Of a DNA stretch of 64,000 nt, positions 36,906 through 48,766 are shown piece after piece. Each line of letters opens with the position of its first letter. Positions within the stretch are counted from its first letter, which is position 1. Where the stretch lies: the NCBI RefSeq assembly GCF_043290135.1, contig NC_134703.1, forward strand, positions 113,926,505-113,990,504. Reading direction: 5' to 3'. This DNA comes from Rhipicephalus microplus (Eukaryota; Arthropoda; Arachnida; Ixodida; Ixodidae). The position numbers were made by a program, and so were the translations under genes. Under the pieces are notes generated by a model. It searched no databases. It had not been told where the DNA came from and saw nothing but the letters and a program-made list of their open reading frames with translations.

Positions 36906-37120
36906 ATATGGTTATGAGAGTCGCCGTAGTGGAGGGCTTCGGAAATTTCGACCACCTGGGGTTCTTTAACGTGCACCCAAATCTGAGCGCACGGGCCTAC
37001 AACATTTCCGCCTCCATCGGAAATGCAGCCGCCGCAGCCGGGATACGAACCCGCGACCTGCGGGTCAGCAGCCGAGTACCTTAGCCACTAGACCACCGCG
37101 GCGGGGCAATATGCATTTGG

Positions 37121-37515
37121 TTAAGGTGACTGGACAGCAATATCCATTTTCTTCTAGTTCTGCTCACTCGATTGAATTGATAAACACCGTCCTCCACCGA
37201 AAGCTCTATGAACTCAACGTGACTTCGCAGTGCCTCTGCAATCGGCCGATCTTTGACCAAGCGACAATATCATGCTATGACGTCACAAATTCGGGTGATA
37301 TGTGACGTCATGATGGAGTCGTATAGGGCGACGTCATGGGGTCGTTATTATTTTTCACATCACTCGTGTTAAGGCTGCCACCTCAGAAGACAGCGGCCGC
37401 TTTCGCTTTCGATGGCTTTCACCTTAAGGCGTTTTCGCTGTAATTAAGGCTTTCGCCTTAATTACACTGCAAGTGCAAGCACGAACTGCTGCCTCGGAAT
37501 GACTTGCATCATACG
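37121..37515. other. Spacer with ACGTCA-rich repeat (copy 2)
   Basis: No gene. Between about 37235 and 37345 the words TTTGACCAAGCGAC, ATGACGTCAC, GTGACGTCATGATG and CGACGTCATGG recur, related to 26985-27130. From 37400 to 37470 there is a short duplicated CTTTCGCCTTAA / GCTGTAATTAAGG pattern. Confidence 0.5.
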
Positions 37516-38194
37516 GAAAAAATGGCAGCATATCCACGGAGTGAATGATGGAGAGTGGGGCGAAGCATTCGTCCATCCCTGCGTCTGTTCGTGCGCCCGT
37601 TCCTGCGTTCATTCAAGTATCCGCCCCTGCGTCCGTTCATGCGTCCATCCATGCATCTGTCTGTGTGTCCGTTCGTCCATCTATTCAACACTCTAAATCC
37701 CACCATCTCGCATCTTTTCATCATATATTCCCCATATAGAAGCACCGCCATCCAGCGGACATTCCAAGGACTAAACGAGAGGTGGCACACGCACACTTTC
37801 TTACGGCTTGCACTTCGTGTCTACTTCCCACCTTTGTCCACTTCGAGTTCATGGTATATACTAGTTCACTGTATTCATGGCACTGCGGCCCAACGCTCGC
37901 TAAACCTTTCTAAAACCAAGGAGGTTACGCCCAGCGAGTATAACGTAGCAACCCTTTCTTGTCAGATAGTGCTCAATGTATATGCCAATGGCTGCTAAGG
38001 GGTTATGAGAGGCAGGAGAATTCGGCTTTTAGTTAACGCGCACGCTGCGAACTTTTTATTCTTCAACAACGCACAGAAGAAATCTCTCACCGGCACCACC
38101 TTGGAGGTCAAAATGTAAGACTCGTTACACACTACGACTACTACTACGACTACGAGGGACAAATGGGTGCCGCTATAAGGAGCTTCGCCCCTAA
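37516..38194 (-). mobile_element. Helentron-like element, family A, copy A2
   Basis: Read on the minus strand, the 5' end is TTAGGGGCGAAGCTCCTTAT, a mini-hairpin (GGGGC-GAA-GCTCC). Near the 3' end the same motif appears inverted (GCTTCGCCCCACTC). This is followed by the hairpin ATTCAC-TCC-GTGGAT and the terminus ATGCTGCCATTTTTT. A GTCC-type array (about 37568-37680) lies inside. It abuts the reverse transcriptase of the minus-strand LINE on its right, so it probably inserted there. No target duplication is seen. Confidence 0.75.
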
Positions 38195-38442
38195 CATCTC
38201 GGAAACACTTGCGAATGACGCGTGACATAATTAGACCAATGATAGTCCAGAACTGTACATAAAAGTCTGCAGGGAGTCCGTCATGCCTTGGGGCCGAACC
38301 CTTCTTCATTGCGTCTAATGCGCCATTTATTTCGTCATCAGATGGCGGTGATAGCAGAACGTCATGTGACATGTAGGAATCATGTGGTAGGTCTTTTAGC
38401 AGTGGATGCAAAGAAAGGGATCCGGGGTAACTGACACTGCAC
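38195..38442 (-). pseudogene. LINE reverse transcriptase, N-terminal fragment
   Basis: Shows HPLLKDLPHDSYMSHDVLLS, then DEINGALDAMKKGSAPRHDG and LPADFYVQFWTIIGLIM. This is the conserved block preceding the fingers of LINE reverse transcriptases (usual form A...M..GKSPGxDGLPxEFY). It ends at the edge of copy A2. The catalytic region is absent. Confidence 0.75.
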
Positions 38443-39300
38443 TCTTAAAAATAAGTTAGTGAAAAGCTAGTAACCACAATCAAAAACTTAGGAACAGCAG
38501 CTGTTAAACTAACCTTCTTGGGCCATTACTAACATTTTACTACCCACGTTAGCAAACGCTTAAAGGTTGCAACGGTTACTACCTTTTGCGCACTGTTAGT
38601 AACTTTTCGTGATGCACGTATTTATTGAAATTGTTAAGCAAACTTTAGAGGTTATTACTGCGAGCGTCTAACAACCTTTAAGTAGCACGGGGATGCATTG
38701 AAGTTCATTGAGGCAATATTCGCAAGTTTACTACACAATCATATGCCTTGAATACTAGGCTGTGTTGAGGCAGTTGCAAAATAGACGTAACTAAGCGTTC
38801 TTCATAATACGCATGATTAAAAGTCCTACACTACAATACTTCGCTAACCAAAAAATCTGTACGTTGTACAAATAAAGGCGCCTCACTTGGGTTATACATC
38901 CTACAGCATAGCCGCGCACCGGCACCAGCTGCCTTCCCCAAAGTTAGGGCTTAAATACTCCTGGAACCGCTCAAGAACAGTACTTCTCGCGTGGACTTTT
39001 GTATGCATGCTGTTCTCCTTTATGACATTATTTGCGTAATTACTCAGTGATATATTGAAATGTTGATGCTCCTGAATTGGGCTGTTATAAAATGGGTGAT
39101 TCGTGAGGCAAAACGATCGCGCATATTAGATTCTTTTTGTTACGAACCGTTACTACCTACGTTGGTAAACATTCCTAACTGCGTTAGTAACGGTAGAGGT
39201 AGTAACGATTACTAACCTTTTTTACTAACCGGTTAGTAACATATGGGACAAGCAGTTAGTAAACCAAACTTAGTAAGTAATGCAACCTTTTTTAATAAAG
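38443..39300. mobile_element. Probable MITE rich in GTTAGTAAC motifs
   Basis: Roughly 860 non-coding bp separating two adjacent LINE coding parts. Both ends are filled with TTAGTAAC and GTTACTAAC words. The ends CACTCTTAAAAATAAGTTAG on the left and the complement CTTTATTAAAAAAGG on the right suggest imperfect inverted ends. No clear target duplication was found. Confidence 0.5.
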
Positions 39301-40221
39301 TAGCAACAGATTGAGAGGTTGACTGAAAGTGCTGAGTGAATGCCTGAAAGTCGCGCGTACCCGCAGCAGCTGGGATGATGGAGTTCAGAGAGTGGGCAGG
39401 CGAGCCTGGTGGACAAAGCAGAGCTCTGCGTGCATACCTTAGCACCTCAGGGTGCGCACAGGGTGCACGTCTACAGCGCCAAGCTGCAGCCGAGAGTGAA
39501 GAAGCGCGCATAATACGCTGGTACCGTTCAAAGAGCTCCTCTTGCCATGCCCGCATTACAGTGGAAGGACTGGGATCTCGATTGGCAATGCGTATCTTCT
39601 GGATTAACAATGACGCATCTTTTGACATACGGGTGCAAAGTCCTCTGCCCGCCGCACTGCGACGATGGCGCCACTGTTCTTTGAGGCGATCCCAATCGGC
39701 TACATCCGCCCCAATGAGCGATTCGCGTAACGCTCCGGATAATTTCTTCGTAGCCTGAGAGTCCTGGAGGACGCGGCAATCGAGACGCCATGGTCTGTGA
39801 ATCGTTGGCGTCCCCGCTGGCAGGCGGAGAGCCAACATAACCGACCGATGGTCGCTAATGTACACTGGTGTCGGTGGCAATGACATTACCCCGGTATCGT
39901 GAACGTAGGTAATGATACCGGGGGATGCATACACGCGATCAATTCTGCTGCTCGTTGCCAAGTATAGGCATAATTGCTGCCATGTACACTTTCATGAATG
40001 TCACTCAATGCCAATCGCTACACTGGACGTTCAAGTTCTCTGGCATTCCAGTTTGACCAGCTGCGACCCGGACCTCAAACGGCTGCGTGTGAGTCTAAGA
40101 CACAATTGAAATCCCCCAAGAGTACCAGATGTTGTAAATTTAAAGGAACGCATTAAGAGATTGAAAGAACGAATTAGAGTTCACGGGCGCCGCTAGGGCA
40201 TACGCGCCAACAAATTTTATT
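39300..40221 (-). pseudogene. LINE endonuclease second half and linker
   Basis: From 40221 the minus strand resumes the endonuclease with IKFVGAYALAAPV and HLVLLGDFNCVLDSH, carrying the catalytic GDFN. It continues through SSRIDRVYASP to YISDHRSVMLALRL, carrying the catalytic SDH. It then runs into a long linker (WRLDCRVLQDSQATKKLSGA and onward) and is cut at 39300 by the next insertion. At least one stop lies in the early part. Confidence 0.8.
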
Positions 40222-40419
40222 CGTAACGAAAAAAAAAAATTGGCAGATCCTACGTACAGTGGGAGTGGATGATATGCAAAGCACGAACGAGGAATGGTGA
40301 TATGTCACTTTAAAATCAGCACAACGTTAAGAGGCACAGGTAAATTATGCCGTACATGACTTACGTGTCATAATTATGATTCCATTATGATTCCCTGTTT
40401 CTAATTATTCTATTGTGAT

Positions 40420-41760
40420 TATCATGTTTAGACGTTTTATCTACCTTTGTCATCTATTAACGTCACCTGATACCAACTTTGGTATATATGGAGCGAGCAA
40501 AACGGCCGTGAGCATGCTATGAGCACAGTATGTAGTCATGTTTTACATAAAATCTATATCATGATTATCATATTTTGAGGTGTCATTTACACTGATTGTC
40601 CATTCACGTCACGTGATGCCAAATGTTTTATATGTGGAACTAGGAAACCAGCCGCGAGAACACTATCAGAGTAGCACGTAGTCATGTTTTACGTGAAACG
40701 CATATTATATATGATTATCAGGTTTGGACGTGTCTTCGTCGTCTATTCACTTCCCGTGGTACCAAATCTGGTACATGCGGAGCTAACGCAACGGCGGCGA
40801 GCGCGTCACGGAGGGCCCATATACTCCGACGCAACGTTGACGCACGCGCAGGCTAAGTGCAGCGACGCCACGCTAGCAAAACGCGAGCACTCTATAGTGT
40901 GACGCCAGGCGCAACCAACGCGACCAGCGTCCGTCGGCGCGGCCTGGTGGCAACCGGTGCGAAATGCGACATGCTGCGTTTGACGCCAACAAAGTTACCT
41001 AGACAGCACTGCCTCTGCCTGTCTTCGTGACGGAGGGACGCCGTGTGCGCTCAAACGGGCATGCGTCAAAGCAACGCAGTGCGGGGCGCACCTGCGAGTA
41101 CATGGCATGCAGATGCACAATGATGGTTAGTGGGCAGATCCACTGAACTCGGGGAGAGGTGCCTGGCGTGGCATAGCCAGCGTGACGCGCTAAAACGAAC
41201 ACCGGCGCGCACGCGCGCTGGCTCACGTCGAAGTGCATTGGCGCCTCGATTGTGGCGTGTAATAATGTTCCTACATGACACGCATCTCATGATTATCATG
41301 TTTACACCAATCACATACCTTCGTCATCCATTCACGTGACGTAATACCGAATTTCGGCATATGTGAAGGTAGCGAAACGGCCACGAGCACATCATGAGAG
41401 TGGGACGTGGTCATGTCGTTACGTGTCACGCATATCATGATCATCATGTTTGGACGTGGCATTTACCTATGTCGTCCGTTCGCGTCACGTAATGCCAAAT
41501 TTGGTACATGTGAAGCTAACGAAACGGCCGCGAGCGCATCATGAGCGTAGCATGTAGCAATGTTTTCACATGACACGCATCTCATGATTATGATGTTTGC
41601 ACCCGTCACATACCTTCGTCATCCATTCACGTCCCCTAATACCAAATTCGGTATATGCAAAACGGCCACGAACACATCATGAGTGTGGCATGTTGTCATG
41701 ATGTTACATGACACGCAAGTCTTTATTTTGATCTCAGGGTCTGTCACTTGTGTTCGCCAT
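40420..41760. repeat. ~148-bp tandem core units of X1
   Basis: The landmark CACGCATMTCATGATTATCA recurs near 41279, 41429 and 41577, with older units near 40420, 40565 and 40710. Each unit also has a CCATTCACGTSACGTAATRCC block and a GAAACGGCCRCGAGC block. The GC-rich segment at 40815-41250 separates the two groups. Confidence 0.8.
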
Positions 41761-41960
41761 GCAGCCATGTCATACCATGCCAGTTTCGCAACATATGTGA
41801 ATGAAACCACCGCAAGACCATGACATTCATGACGTACACGTCATGATTTTCATAACATGACTAGTCAGTTATGGTCGTCATACAGTCATGTTATATCACA
41901 CCAAGTTTCGTATCGATGCCGTTATCCAAACGGCCAGGAGAGCGAAAAGTCGTAGGCAGC

Positions 41961-42429
<469 letters not shown>

Positions 42430-42478
42430 GCGTCCAAAGTCGACGAAATTCGCCAAGAAATTCTGCGCATTTAAAAGG

Positions 42479-42779
42479 TGCAGTTGAACGCCAGCACGTG
42501 TCCGAAGGCATCGAAGCAAACATGATGGTCACGCAAAAGACTTCGGTTAAATATAACGACTCCGACGCCAGTCGAACGCGTGCTGGCGTGCGAAAAGAAA
42601 CAGTCCATGTTGAATGCGCGCTTGAAAGCGAGTACATCAGAAAGCTTTAAAAAATTTGTTTCTTGCACGAACAGCAAATCACAGGGCACTGAACGCGCGA
42701 GAGTCAATACCCCAGTCTGTTTTTGTGGATTGCAGAAAAGTTCAACGTTAAAAGTAATAACTTTTAGAGTAAGAGCCAT
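42479..42779 (-). pseudogene. LINE ORF2 start: endonuclease first half
   Basis: Begins at ATG 42779 (MALTLKVITFNVELFCNPQK), overlapping the end of the ORF1 frame. It contains LLFVQETNFL, where the E of the QET motif is catalytic, and ends at HVLAFNCTF where X1 begins. It continues at 40221. Confidence 0.85.
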
Positions 42780-44170
42780 GGGGAAAATTAAAACGTAATA
42801 TAAGATCACGTAAAGGCAGGGGTACCTTAAGCATGGCGCGGGATGCGGTGTCCCGCGAGCGGCTGAGTAATTTTTTACGGCCAGCTGATCGACCGGAGGC
42901 TAAGGGCTTCCGGGACCACGTCGAAGTCCGCAGAGGACTTCTGTGTCTGGTGGGGGCTTCTGAGTCAAGAGTAGATGTCCGGCGGTGTTTGGTGTCTGGG
43001 CTGTTGAATGAGGATGGCACAAAGGCATCTACACTGTCCTGGCTTATGTCACTGGGGCTGGTGTCTTCGTCGATTTGTAGGGGCGCCTCACTCGTGGTTC
43101 TGTTTGAGTCGACGTAGATGCAGGCATCGTCATCTTGGGATGTAGACTCCTCGATGACATCTGAGCTTGTGGTCGACTGAGCAGCCATGCGAGGAGCGTC
43201 AGATGCAATATTTCCATCTGAAACTCCTTCCTCACGAGGTGCCTTCTCTGACGGGGACTCGGCCTACGCTTCCTCAGAAATGGCCACTGGACGCGGGAAA
43301 CTTGAGTTTTCAGAACCTGGAGGAATCACCAGGTCCGGAATCGTTGGGGACGCAGTGGGCGTCTGGTGCAGCGTCGCGATTGGCGCACCTTGGTCGTGGT
43401 CGGTTACCGCGGATCGCGTTGACAAACCGTCGCACCTGTTCTTAGACGGTGTTCCTGGATGAAGTGGAGCGAAATCCTTAGACGCCATTTCGGAATACGA
43501 TGGCCTGATAGTGCAGGTGACGGTGGCATGCGGGACCCCACAACGGCGACACGGCAGCGAGCAGCCTTTCCCGTCGTGACCATAAATGCCGCGCCTTCCA
43601 CAAAATGGAGCTGTGCAGTTCATGTGGAAGTGCCCACTGCCTCCACATTGATGGCACACTCACTGGATCCCGTTATAGTGACAGGTCACTTGATGGCCTG
43701 TGACCTTGAGGTAGTTGGGCACCGGTGACGATGCCTTCATTTTCATGCGGACGTATCGCGTCCCAGTGGTCATGGTTGGGCGCGATACCATAAGTCCTCT
43801 GGTGATGTGCAACACCTTCCCGTAGGGAGACACTGCTTGTGCGAGGACTTCGCTGTGGATGCGGCACGGCAGGGACAGGACAGTTACCTGGGTGACTTGG
43901 AATCCTAAGGGTACGATGGCGACGCACTCACCTCGGATGGTGAGGTGTGACGCGTCCATGATTTTGCAGGGCGGCTTCACTGTTCACGGCGACTTGTTAA
44001 ATTCGGCCTTTGAAGTGCTGTACACAGTAAACTTCTTCGAAGTGCTGTACACAGTAAACTTCTTCGATTCCCACTATTGAAGACGTCGGGTCAACGACGT
44101 CTTCAGGACTTGCCCCCACAGGGACGACGACATTGAAGGCTAATGCTTTCTTCGGTGGCTGGCTTGCCAT
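42748..44170 (-). pseudogene. LINE ORF1: RNA-binding protein with CCHC knuckles, broken
   Basis: Starts at ATG 44170 (MASQPPKKALAFNVVVPVGA). A perfect tandem duplication of about 27 bp near 44022-44078 repeats EEVYCVQHF. A frameshift then leads to a domain that could be RRM-like (VTVLSLPCRIHSEVLAQAVS). Three knuckle-type motifs follow from about 43660 to 43540: CHQCGGSGHFHMNC, a second with one cysteine lost (CGRRGIYGHDGKGC), and CRRCGVPHATVTC. A second frameshift precedes an acidic, serine-rich C-terminus ending in a basic patch before ORF2. The RRM idea is an inference. Confidence 0.75.
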
Positions 44171-44247
44171 GATGGGCACCCACCACCCTAAGGACGCCCT
44201 GAAACGTGCTGCTAGTTTACGTAACGGTTAAATCACCGATGAAATAT

Positions 44248-44315
44248 GTTTAGAAAAAGTAGTTAACAATTTAGAGCACTAGGTACTCTACTATGAGAGA
44301 GCTGTGTGCCATCCC
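44248..44315 (+). repeat. Conserved 60-70 bp module, copy 3
   Basis: TTTAGAAAAAGTAGTTAAC, then GAGCACTAGGTACTC, then CTACTATGAGAGAGC. It sits between the start of the minus-strand LINE at 44170 and the 3' end of the next LINE, where a 5' untranslated region would lie. Confidence 0.65.
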
Positions 44316-44553
44316 TAAATAAGAACATCGCGAAGTGTGCTTCGCTGCTGCGATTAAAAAAGGGAAGTTTATTGTACACTTAACTTGTACGTACACAAAT
44401 GAAACATCGTAAACAAGTAAAGACAGTGCATACATCTTACAAATGAGCGCCAAAATCTAATGGATCACTGGGTATCCAAATGCTACAAGTCAAAGGAAAA
44501 TTAAAATGATTCAAGTTAATCACATTTTACAGGATAACACTTATACATGCGTA

Positions 44554-45411
44554 CTAGAGTGGGCGTATGACTAGTACGGGACAACTGGAAACCTCAGCTG
44601 TCCCTCTCTTACTTTGAAGAAACGTGTGTGCCATCGTCGAAGGAAGACCTCTTCGCCGTGCGTTTCCAGCTGCTGATCTAAGTAATTCCACACAATGAGC
44701 CGTATTTTCTGTAGTGCGGGATAGGCACCTCTGTGCGGCTTGTGCCGTACTTCCGCTAAACAGCGTTGCCGCCACAGTACGTACAAGGTTACTGTAAAGA
44801 CCAGTCTTGCGAACAGCCCACGTTGTGTTCCCATGCGCGCCGTGCGAAAGCCAAAGAGGCGTTGTACCAGTTGTACCATGTGCCAGACGCCCCTCGCCAC
44901 CGAGCACTGCCGAGACGGCCCAACAGACCATGTTGGGCCGTCTCTCTTTTACCACAGTTTGGGCAGCGGTCATTTAGAACGACTCCCCAATGTGCTAATC
45001 GGTCGCGCGTAGGCAATGCCCTCCATCTTCTCAACCAGTCAAATTTGCACACCTGGTTAGGTACGCGATTGCAACGCCATCGTTTTCATTTTTTCGTGCA
45101 GGATGCTGTTTCTTCCTCTTTGCTCAGTGTGCTACTTGTCACCCTTTCGCTTATTTCCTGCGATCAAACATCTTCGAGACTGCATGAACCTATTGATTCC
45201 ACTGTTCGTTTTAAGCTACTGGCAGCTCTGTAAAACTTAAGCGGAATTTCCGTTCGTGGTCCGATGTACGGATTGGCCGGGAAAGTACATTCAGTGTACT
45301 GCTCCAGTACATCAAGAGCCTGTACCAGGGGTAGCAGCTGTCATCGAAGAGCTTCTGTGTTGTTTTTGCATCCAGCGCTCTCGTGAATGTTGGTATGTCT
45401 GGGAAACTCAA
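44554..45411 (-). pseudogene. LINE ORF2 C-terminal region, broken
   Basis: Pieces in several frames: MSFPDIPTFTRALDAKTTQK; a block ending CPNCGKRETAQHGLL (near 44955), the CxxC...H part of the C-terminal zinc motif common in LINE ORF2; and a tail with RRWHTRFFKVREGQL reaching 44571. Confidence 0.6.
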
Positions 45412-45667
45412 GCCTCCACGGTTTCTGGAAAGCTGTAAAAATTTCCTTTGTACTTTTGCTGGTTTTCTTCACCAGAGGAAGGCTCCCGCGATGGAGGCGA
45501 GGCGTCCTGTTACACGGCGAAATAGAAGGGCAACGTGTGCTATGTAAAACGCCAAAGTGCTAGCTTGTGTCTTGATGACTATTCTTTTGCCGCTAGTGAT
45601 AGGTTAACATGAGCGGCTGCGGCTATGACATCGGTGGATCTCCTAAGCACGTCATCCCAGGTCTTTT

Positions 45668-46520
45668 TTAGAAATCTCCTTCCTCAAAGTAAACGCCTAA
45701 CATCTTAACAGCTTGAACGTATTCTACGTCTCCTCGCAATAGTTCTCTGAAACCTCCAAAGCGCAATGCCTTACATTTGGTGGTGTTTAAAAGAGCATCA
45801 GACAGATATGAATACTCAGCAAAAATGTTAACGAATGCACTATAGCTAAACAAATTACGACAAAACACTGAAATATCATCGGCGTATGCGACAATTTTGA
45901 AGGTTTACTTGCCTGGCATCGGGAAACCCACTATGCGTTTGCAGTTTGCAACCTTTCTAATCAAAGGCTCTAGAAACAAAATGAATAATACCGGAGACAA
46001 CAGACAGCCTTGCTTCACCCCTTTTTGAATTGCAAAGCTTCTGGTCACTTCCTTGTTGAAATAAAGAATGCTTGATAGATCCTGATAAAGTATTTCTACC
46101 GGTCACACATACTGCTCTGGGAGGCCAAAGATGCGCAGAATAGTGAAAAGATACCCATGTTCAACTCTATGAAATGCTTTGGTCTGATCAAGATAAATAT
46201 ATACTCCTGAGACCTGTTTTTCTTTGGAATGCGAATAGGTCTCTGATGATTGTAAGAGGTACGAAGACGGAACGTCCTGGTACTGCACATAACTTCAAGA
46301 GGGACACAATCTCTTCCAAGAAAGGCCGCAGACGCCGTGATAGAAGCGTGGCTACTAACTTATAAACTGTGTTTAGAAGGGTAATTGGCCTCCACGATTT
46401 AGGATCTGACGGCTCGATACCGTCTATCCGCAATAAAATCACCCTTCCTTCGCAGAAGGACTGCGGTTTTTGGCCATCACGCAACAAAATAATCACGAGA
46501 TAGATGATCGCATCTCCCAA
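45668..46520 (-). pseudogene. LINE reverse transcriptase, broken
   Basis: PQSFCEGRVILL and SWRPITLLNTVYKLVATLLS (fingers), RSIYLS then LDQTKAFHRVEHGYLF (motif A, where the usual FDRV reads FHRV in this frame), QGCLLSPVL-like sequence near 46010, and IVAYADDISVFC near 45880 (YADD intact). The last clear part is LLNTTKCKALRFGGF. Frameshifts separate the blocks. Confidence 0.8.
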
Positions 46521-46545
46521 GATATCAAAGAAACACGATGGAATT

Positions 46546-46967
46546 GGTTTAAGAGAAATTTATTTCCAGATATGCCTTACATAGCTTATGTGTACACAGA
46601 AAGGTGGACAATGATGATCATGTGTATGTAAAGTGCAAGCTGGTATATACAGCGAAAATAACTTATTTGTGTATGCAGTGGTGTACAATGCAAATATTGT
46701 ACAAGGACAGAACATTCATGAACATCGAGATGAGTAAACTTACATAAACAGTAAGGCTATATGCACAAACAAGGGAGGTCATTCACATAGCAAGGTGATG
46801 TTTTTGCATTCACCTGTGAGGACAATTTGCTCTCGTGCTAAAAAACAATATTGCACAAAAAAGACATGTTTCTAAAGAAGAAAACGAAAATACGCACTGC
46901 AATGCCACAGTGGTACAAACTCTAGCCTTTCTTTGCAATATGAATCGCGCAGACCAGCGTCGAAGTG
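46546..46967 (-). other. Probable LINE-type 3' untranslated sequence
   Basis: Non-coding. Read on the minus strand it ends with CTGGAAATAAATTTCTC next to LINE-2, the layout seen at the 3' end of LINE-2 itself (ACAATAAACTTCCC). It may be the 3' end of another LINE copy lacking its coding part. Confidence 0.4.
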
Positions 46968-47033
46968 TTTAGAAAGAGTGTTTAACGATTTCGAGTACAT
47001 AGTACTCTACTATGGGAGAGCATAGTGCCGTCC
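46968..47033 (+). repeat. Conserved 60-70 bp module, copy 4 (best palindrome)
   Basis: Reads GTTTAGAAAGAGTGTTTAAC, then GAGTACATAGTACTC (perfect 6+6 inverse arms), then CTACTATGGGAGAGC. Confidence 0.65.
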
Positions 47034-47334
47034 CGAGACCTGAGATAAATTATCCGAGATATTATTCAGCGTCGAAGTATTTGACGTTTCAGCAACGTTT
47101 CCTAAAGGTTCAGTGTTGCAGCAGGCACGGGGTTGTGGTAGCACTCAAATAGGCCCTATAGGAAGCGCAATGCACAGGCATATTTGTATGCGTTTTTAAT
47201 CTTTCTGTGTTTGCTCTTTGATTGTGGACTTGTCGGCGATTAACCTTTTTTAACTGGAAAGTTGACCTTATATTCAGGTAATTTGTCATCTCACGTTGCC
47301 ATGTTTAAATGTCATTTTTCATTGTGTACTATCA
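47034..47334. other. Anonymous DNA
   Basis: Nothing recognised. Confidence 0.45.
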
Positions 47335-47749
47335 ACTGGGTGTTTCAGCTGAAGAGCACCAAGCAATAAAAAAATAAAAATGAGTGCTATGCGTCTCTAG
47401 CTAGCGTAGTATTGTTCTTAGCTTTATGTAGCACGTTTTTATTGGCCAAGCACGGCGATTAACAAACATTTTTAATGAACTCTTTAAATACTGACTCTAG
47501 TGAAAGAATTTCAATACAAGACTTGTAGATCTTATACAAAAATAAAAAAATGCAAGTTACGGTAAGATAACAACGCTGGTTAATTCTTTTCAGTGTTTGT
47601 TTAAAATGCACGAAATTAAAAAAAATAATACCACGTGATTGCCACCTAACACGCGTCTCCTTGAGTGCCCTCAATTATAAGTTGAATAAGTTAGCGAAGG
47701 CTTCTCACGCACGAAGGTTGCTTTAACAGGGCTATCAGTGACTACAAAA
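47335..47749 (+). repeat. Family C repeat, copy C1
   Basis: An approximately 400-bp non-coding repeat beginning GGGTGTTTCAGCTGAAGAGC, with landmarks GAGTGCTATGCGTCTCTAGC, TTCAATACAAGACTTGTAG and GGCTTCTCACGCACGAAGG. Copies are C2 (53625) and C3 (56988, inverted). It is cut at the right by copy A3. Classification is unknown, and no terminal inverted repeat is evident. Confidence 0.7.
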
Positions 47750-48766
47750 GAAAAATAATGGCAGTATATCCACGGAGTGAATGATGGAGAGTAGGGCGAA
47801 ACATTCGTTTGTCCATTCGTTCTTGGTTCCGTCCGTCCATGCGTCCGTTTGTGTGACCGTCCATGCGTCCATCCGCCCGTCCGTGCATGCGTCTGTTCGT
47901 GCGTTCGTCCCTGCGTTCTTCCATGCATCCGCCCCTGCGTTCGTTCATGCGTCCATCCATGCATCTGTCTGTGTGTCTGTTCGTCCATCTATTAAACACT
48001 GCAGCTACCACCATCTCGCATCTTTTCATCGTATATTTCCCATATAGAAGCACCGCCATCCAGCGGGCATTCTAAGAATTAAGTGAGAGGTGGCACACGC
48101 ACACTTTCTTACGGCTTGTGCTTCGGGTCTACTTCCCACCTTTAACCACCTCGAGTTCATGGTATATACTAGTTCACTGTATTCATGGCACTGCGGCCCA
48201 ACGCTCGCTAAATCTTTCTAAAACCAAGGAGGTTACGCCCAGCGAGTATAACGTAGCAACCTTTTCCTGTCAGATAGCGCTCAATGTACATGTCAATGGC
48301 TACTAATGGGAAACGAGAGACAGGAAAATTCGGCTTTTACTTTCTTATGGCTTGCGCTTCGTATCTACTTCCCACATTTAACCACCTCGAGTTCATTCAT
48401 GGTGTATATTAGTTCATTGTATTCATGGTACTGCGGCTCAACGCTCGCTAAACCTTTCTAAAACTAAGGAGGTTACACCCAGCGAGTATAACGTAGCAAC
48501 CCTTTCTTGTCAGATAGTGCTCAATGTACATGCCAATGGCTGCTAATGGGGATCGCAGCGTGCGCCTTAACTAAAAGCCGAATGCTCATGTGTCTCATTC
48601 CCCCTTAGCAGCCACTGACATTTACATTGAGCACTATCTTTTATTGTTCAACAACGCGCGGAAGAAATCTCTCACCGTCACCACCTTGGAGGTCAAAATG
48701 TTATACTTGTTACACACTACAATGGCTACGAGGAACAAACGGGTGCCGCTATAAAAAGCTTCACCC
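47750..48766 (-). mobile_element. Helentron-like element, family A, copy A3
   Basis: Minus-strand orientation. The 3' end reads ATACTGCCATTATTTTTC near 47750. The 5' end (GGGTGAAGCTTTTTATAGC) near 48740-48766 is cut by an LTR element. The array lies at 47810-47985. Unlike A1 and A2, a roughly 200-bp internal segment is repeated (about 48110-48310 and 48340-48545, each with CACCTCGAGTTCAT and CCAAGGAGGTTAC or its AACTAAGG variant), a tandem duplication. Confidence 0.7.

Larger units (their letters stand above)
31529..37120 (-). mobile_element. tRNA-derived SINE split by a Gypsy element
   Basis: The SINE reads on the minus strand. Its 5' part is 36910-37106 and its 3' part 31543-31589. The 14-bp direct repeat CAATATGCATTTGG at 31529-31542 and 37107-37120 is a perfect SINE target duplication. 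The head has an A-box-like GGTGGTCTAGTGGCTAAGG (about 37079-37097) and a B-box GGTTCGTATCC (about 37041-37051), the internal RNA polymerase III promoter of tRNA-derived SINEs. The tail ends near TTTAACCCCACATATCAATC. An LTR element later inserted into it with a 4-bp ATAT duplication (31586-31589, 36906-36909). This family resembles Ruka-type tick SINEs. Confidence 0.9.
44345..46545 (-). mobile_element. LINE-2 of this window: 5'-truncated minus-strand LINE
   Basis: Starts within the reverse transcriptase near 46545 (5' truncation is typical of LINEs). It runs through the palm, thumb and a cysteine-rich C-terminus, and ends in a 3' untranslated region closing with ACAATAAACTTCCC near 44350. Many frameshifts are present. 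It lies directly upstream of LINE-1, head to tail. The RT style (RPITLLNTVYKLVATLLSRR, then LDQTKAFHRVEHG) again points to the Tx1/L1 side. Confidence 0.75.

Noticed and set aside
31529..37120. Endogenous retrovirus or viral insertion
   Set aside because: No envelope-like frame exists between integrase and the 3' LTR, and LTRs are only 166 bp; an ordinary Ty3/Gypsy retrotransposon explains everything.
37568..37680. CRISPR-like array in the tetranucleotide region
   Set aside because: Units are degenerate 4-mers without regular spacers, in a eukaryotic transposon context.
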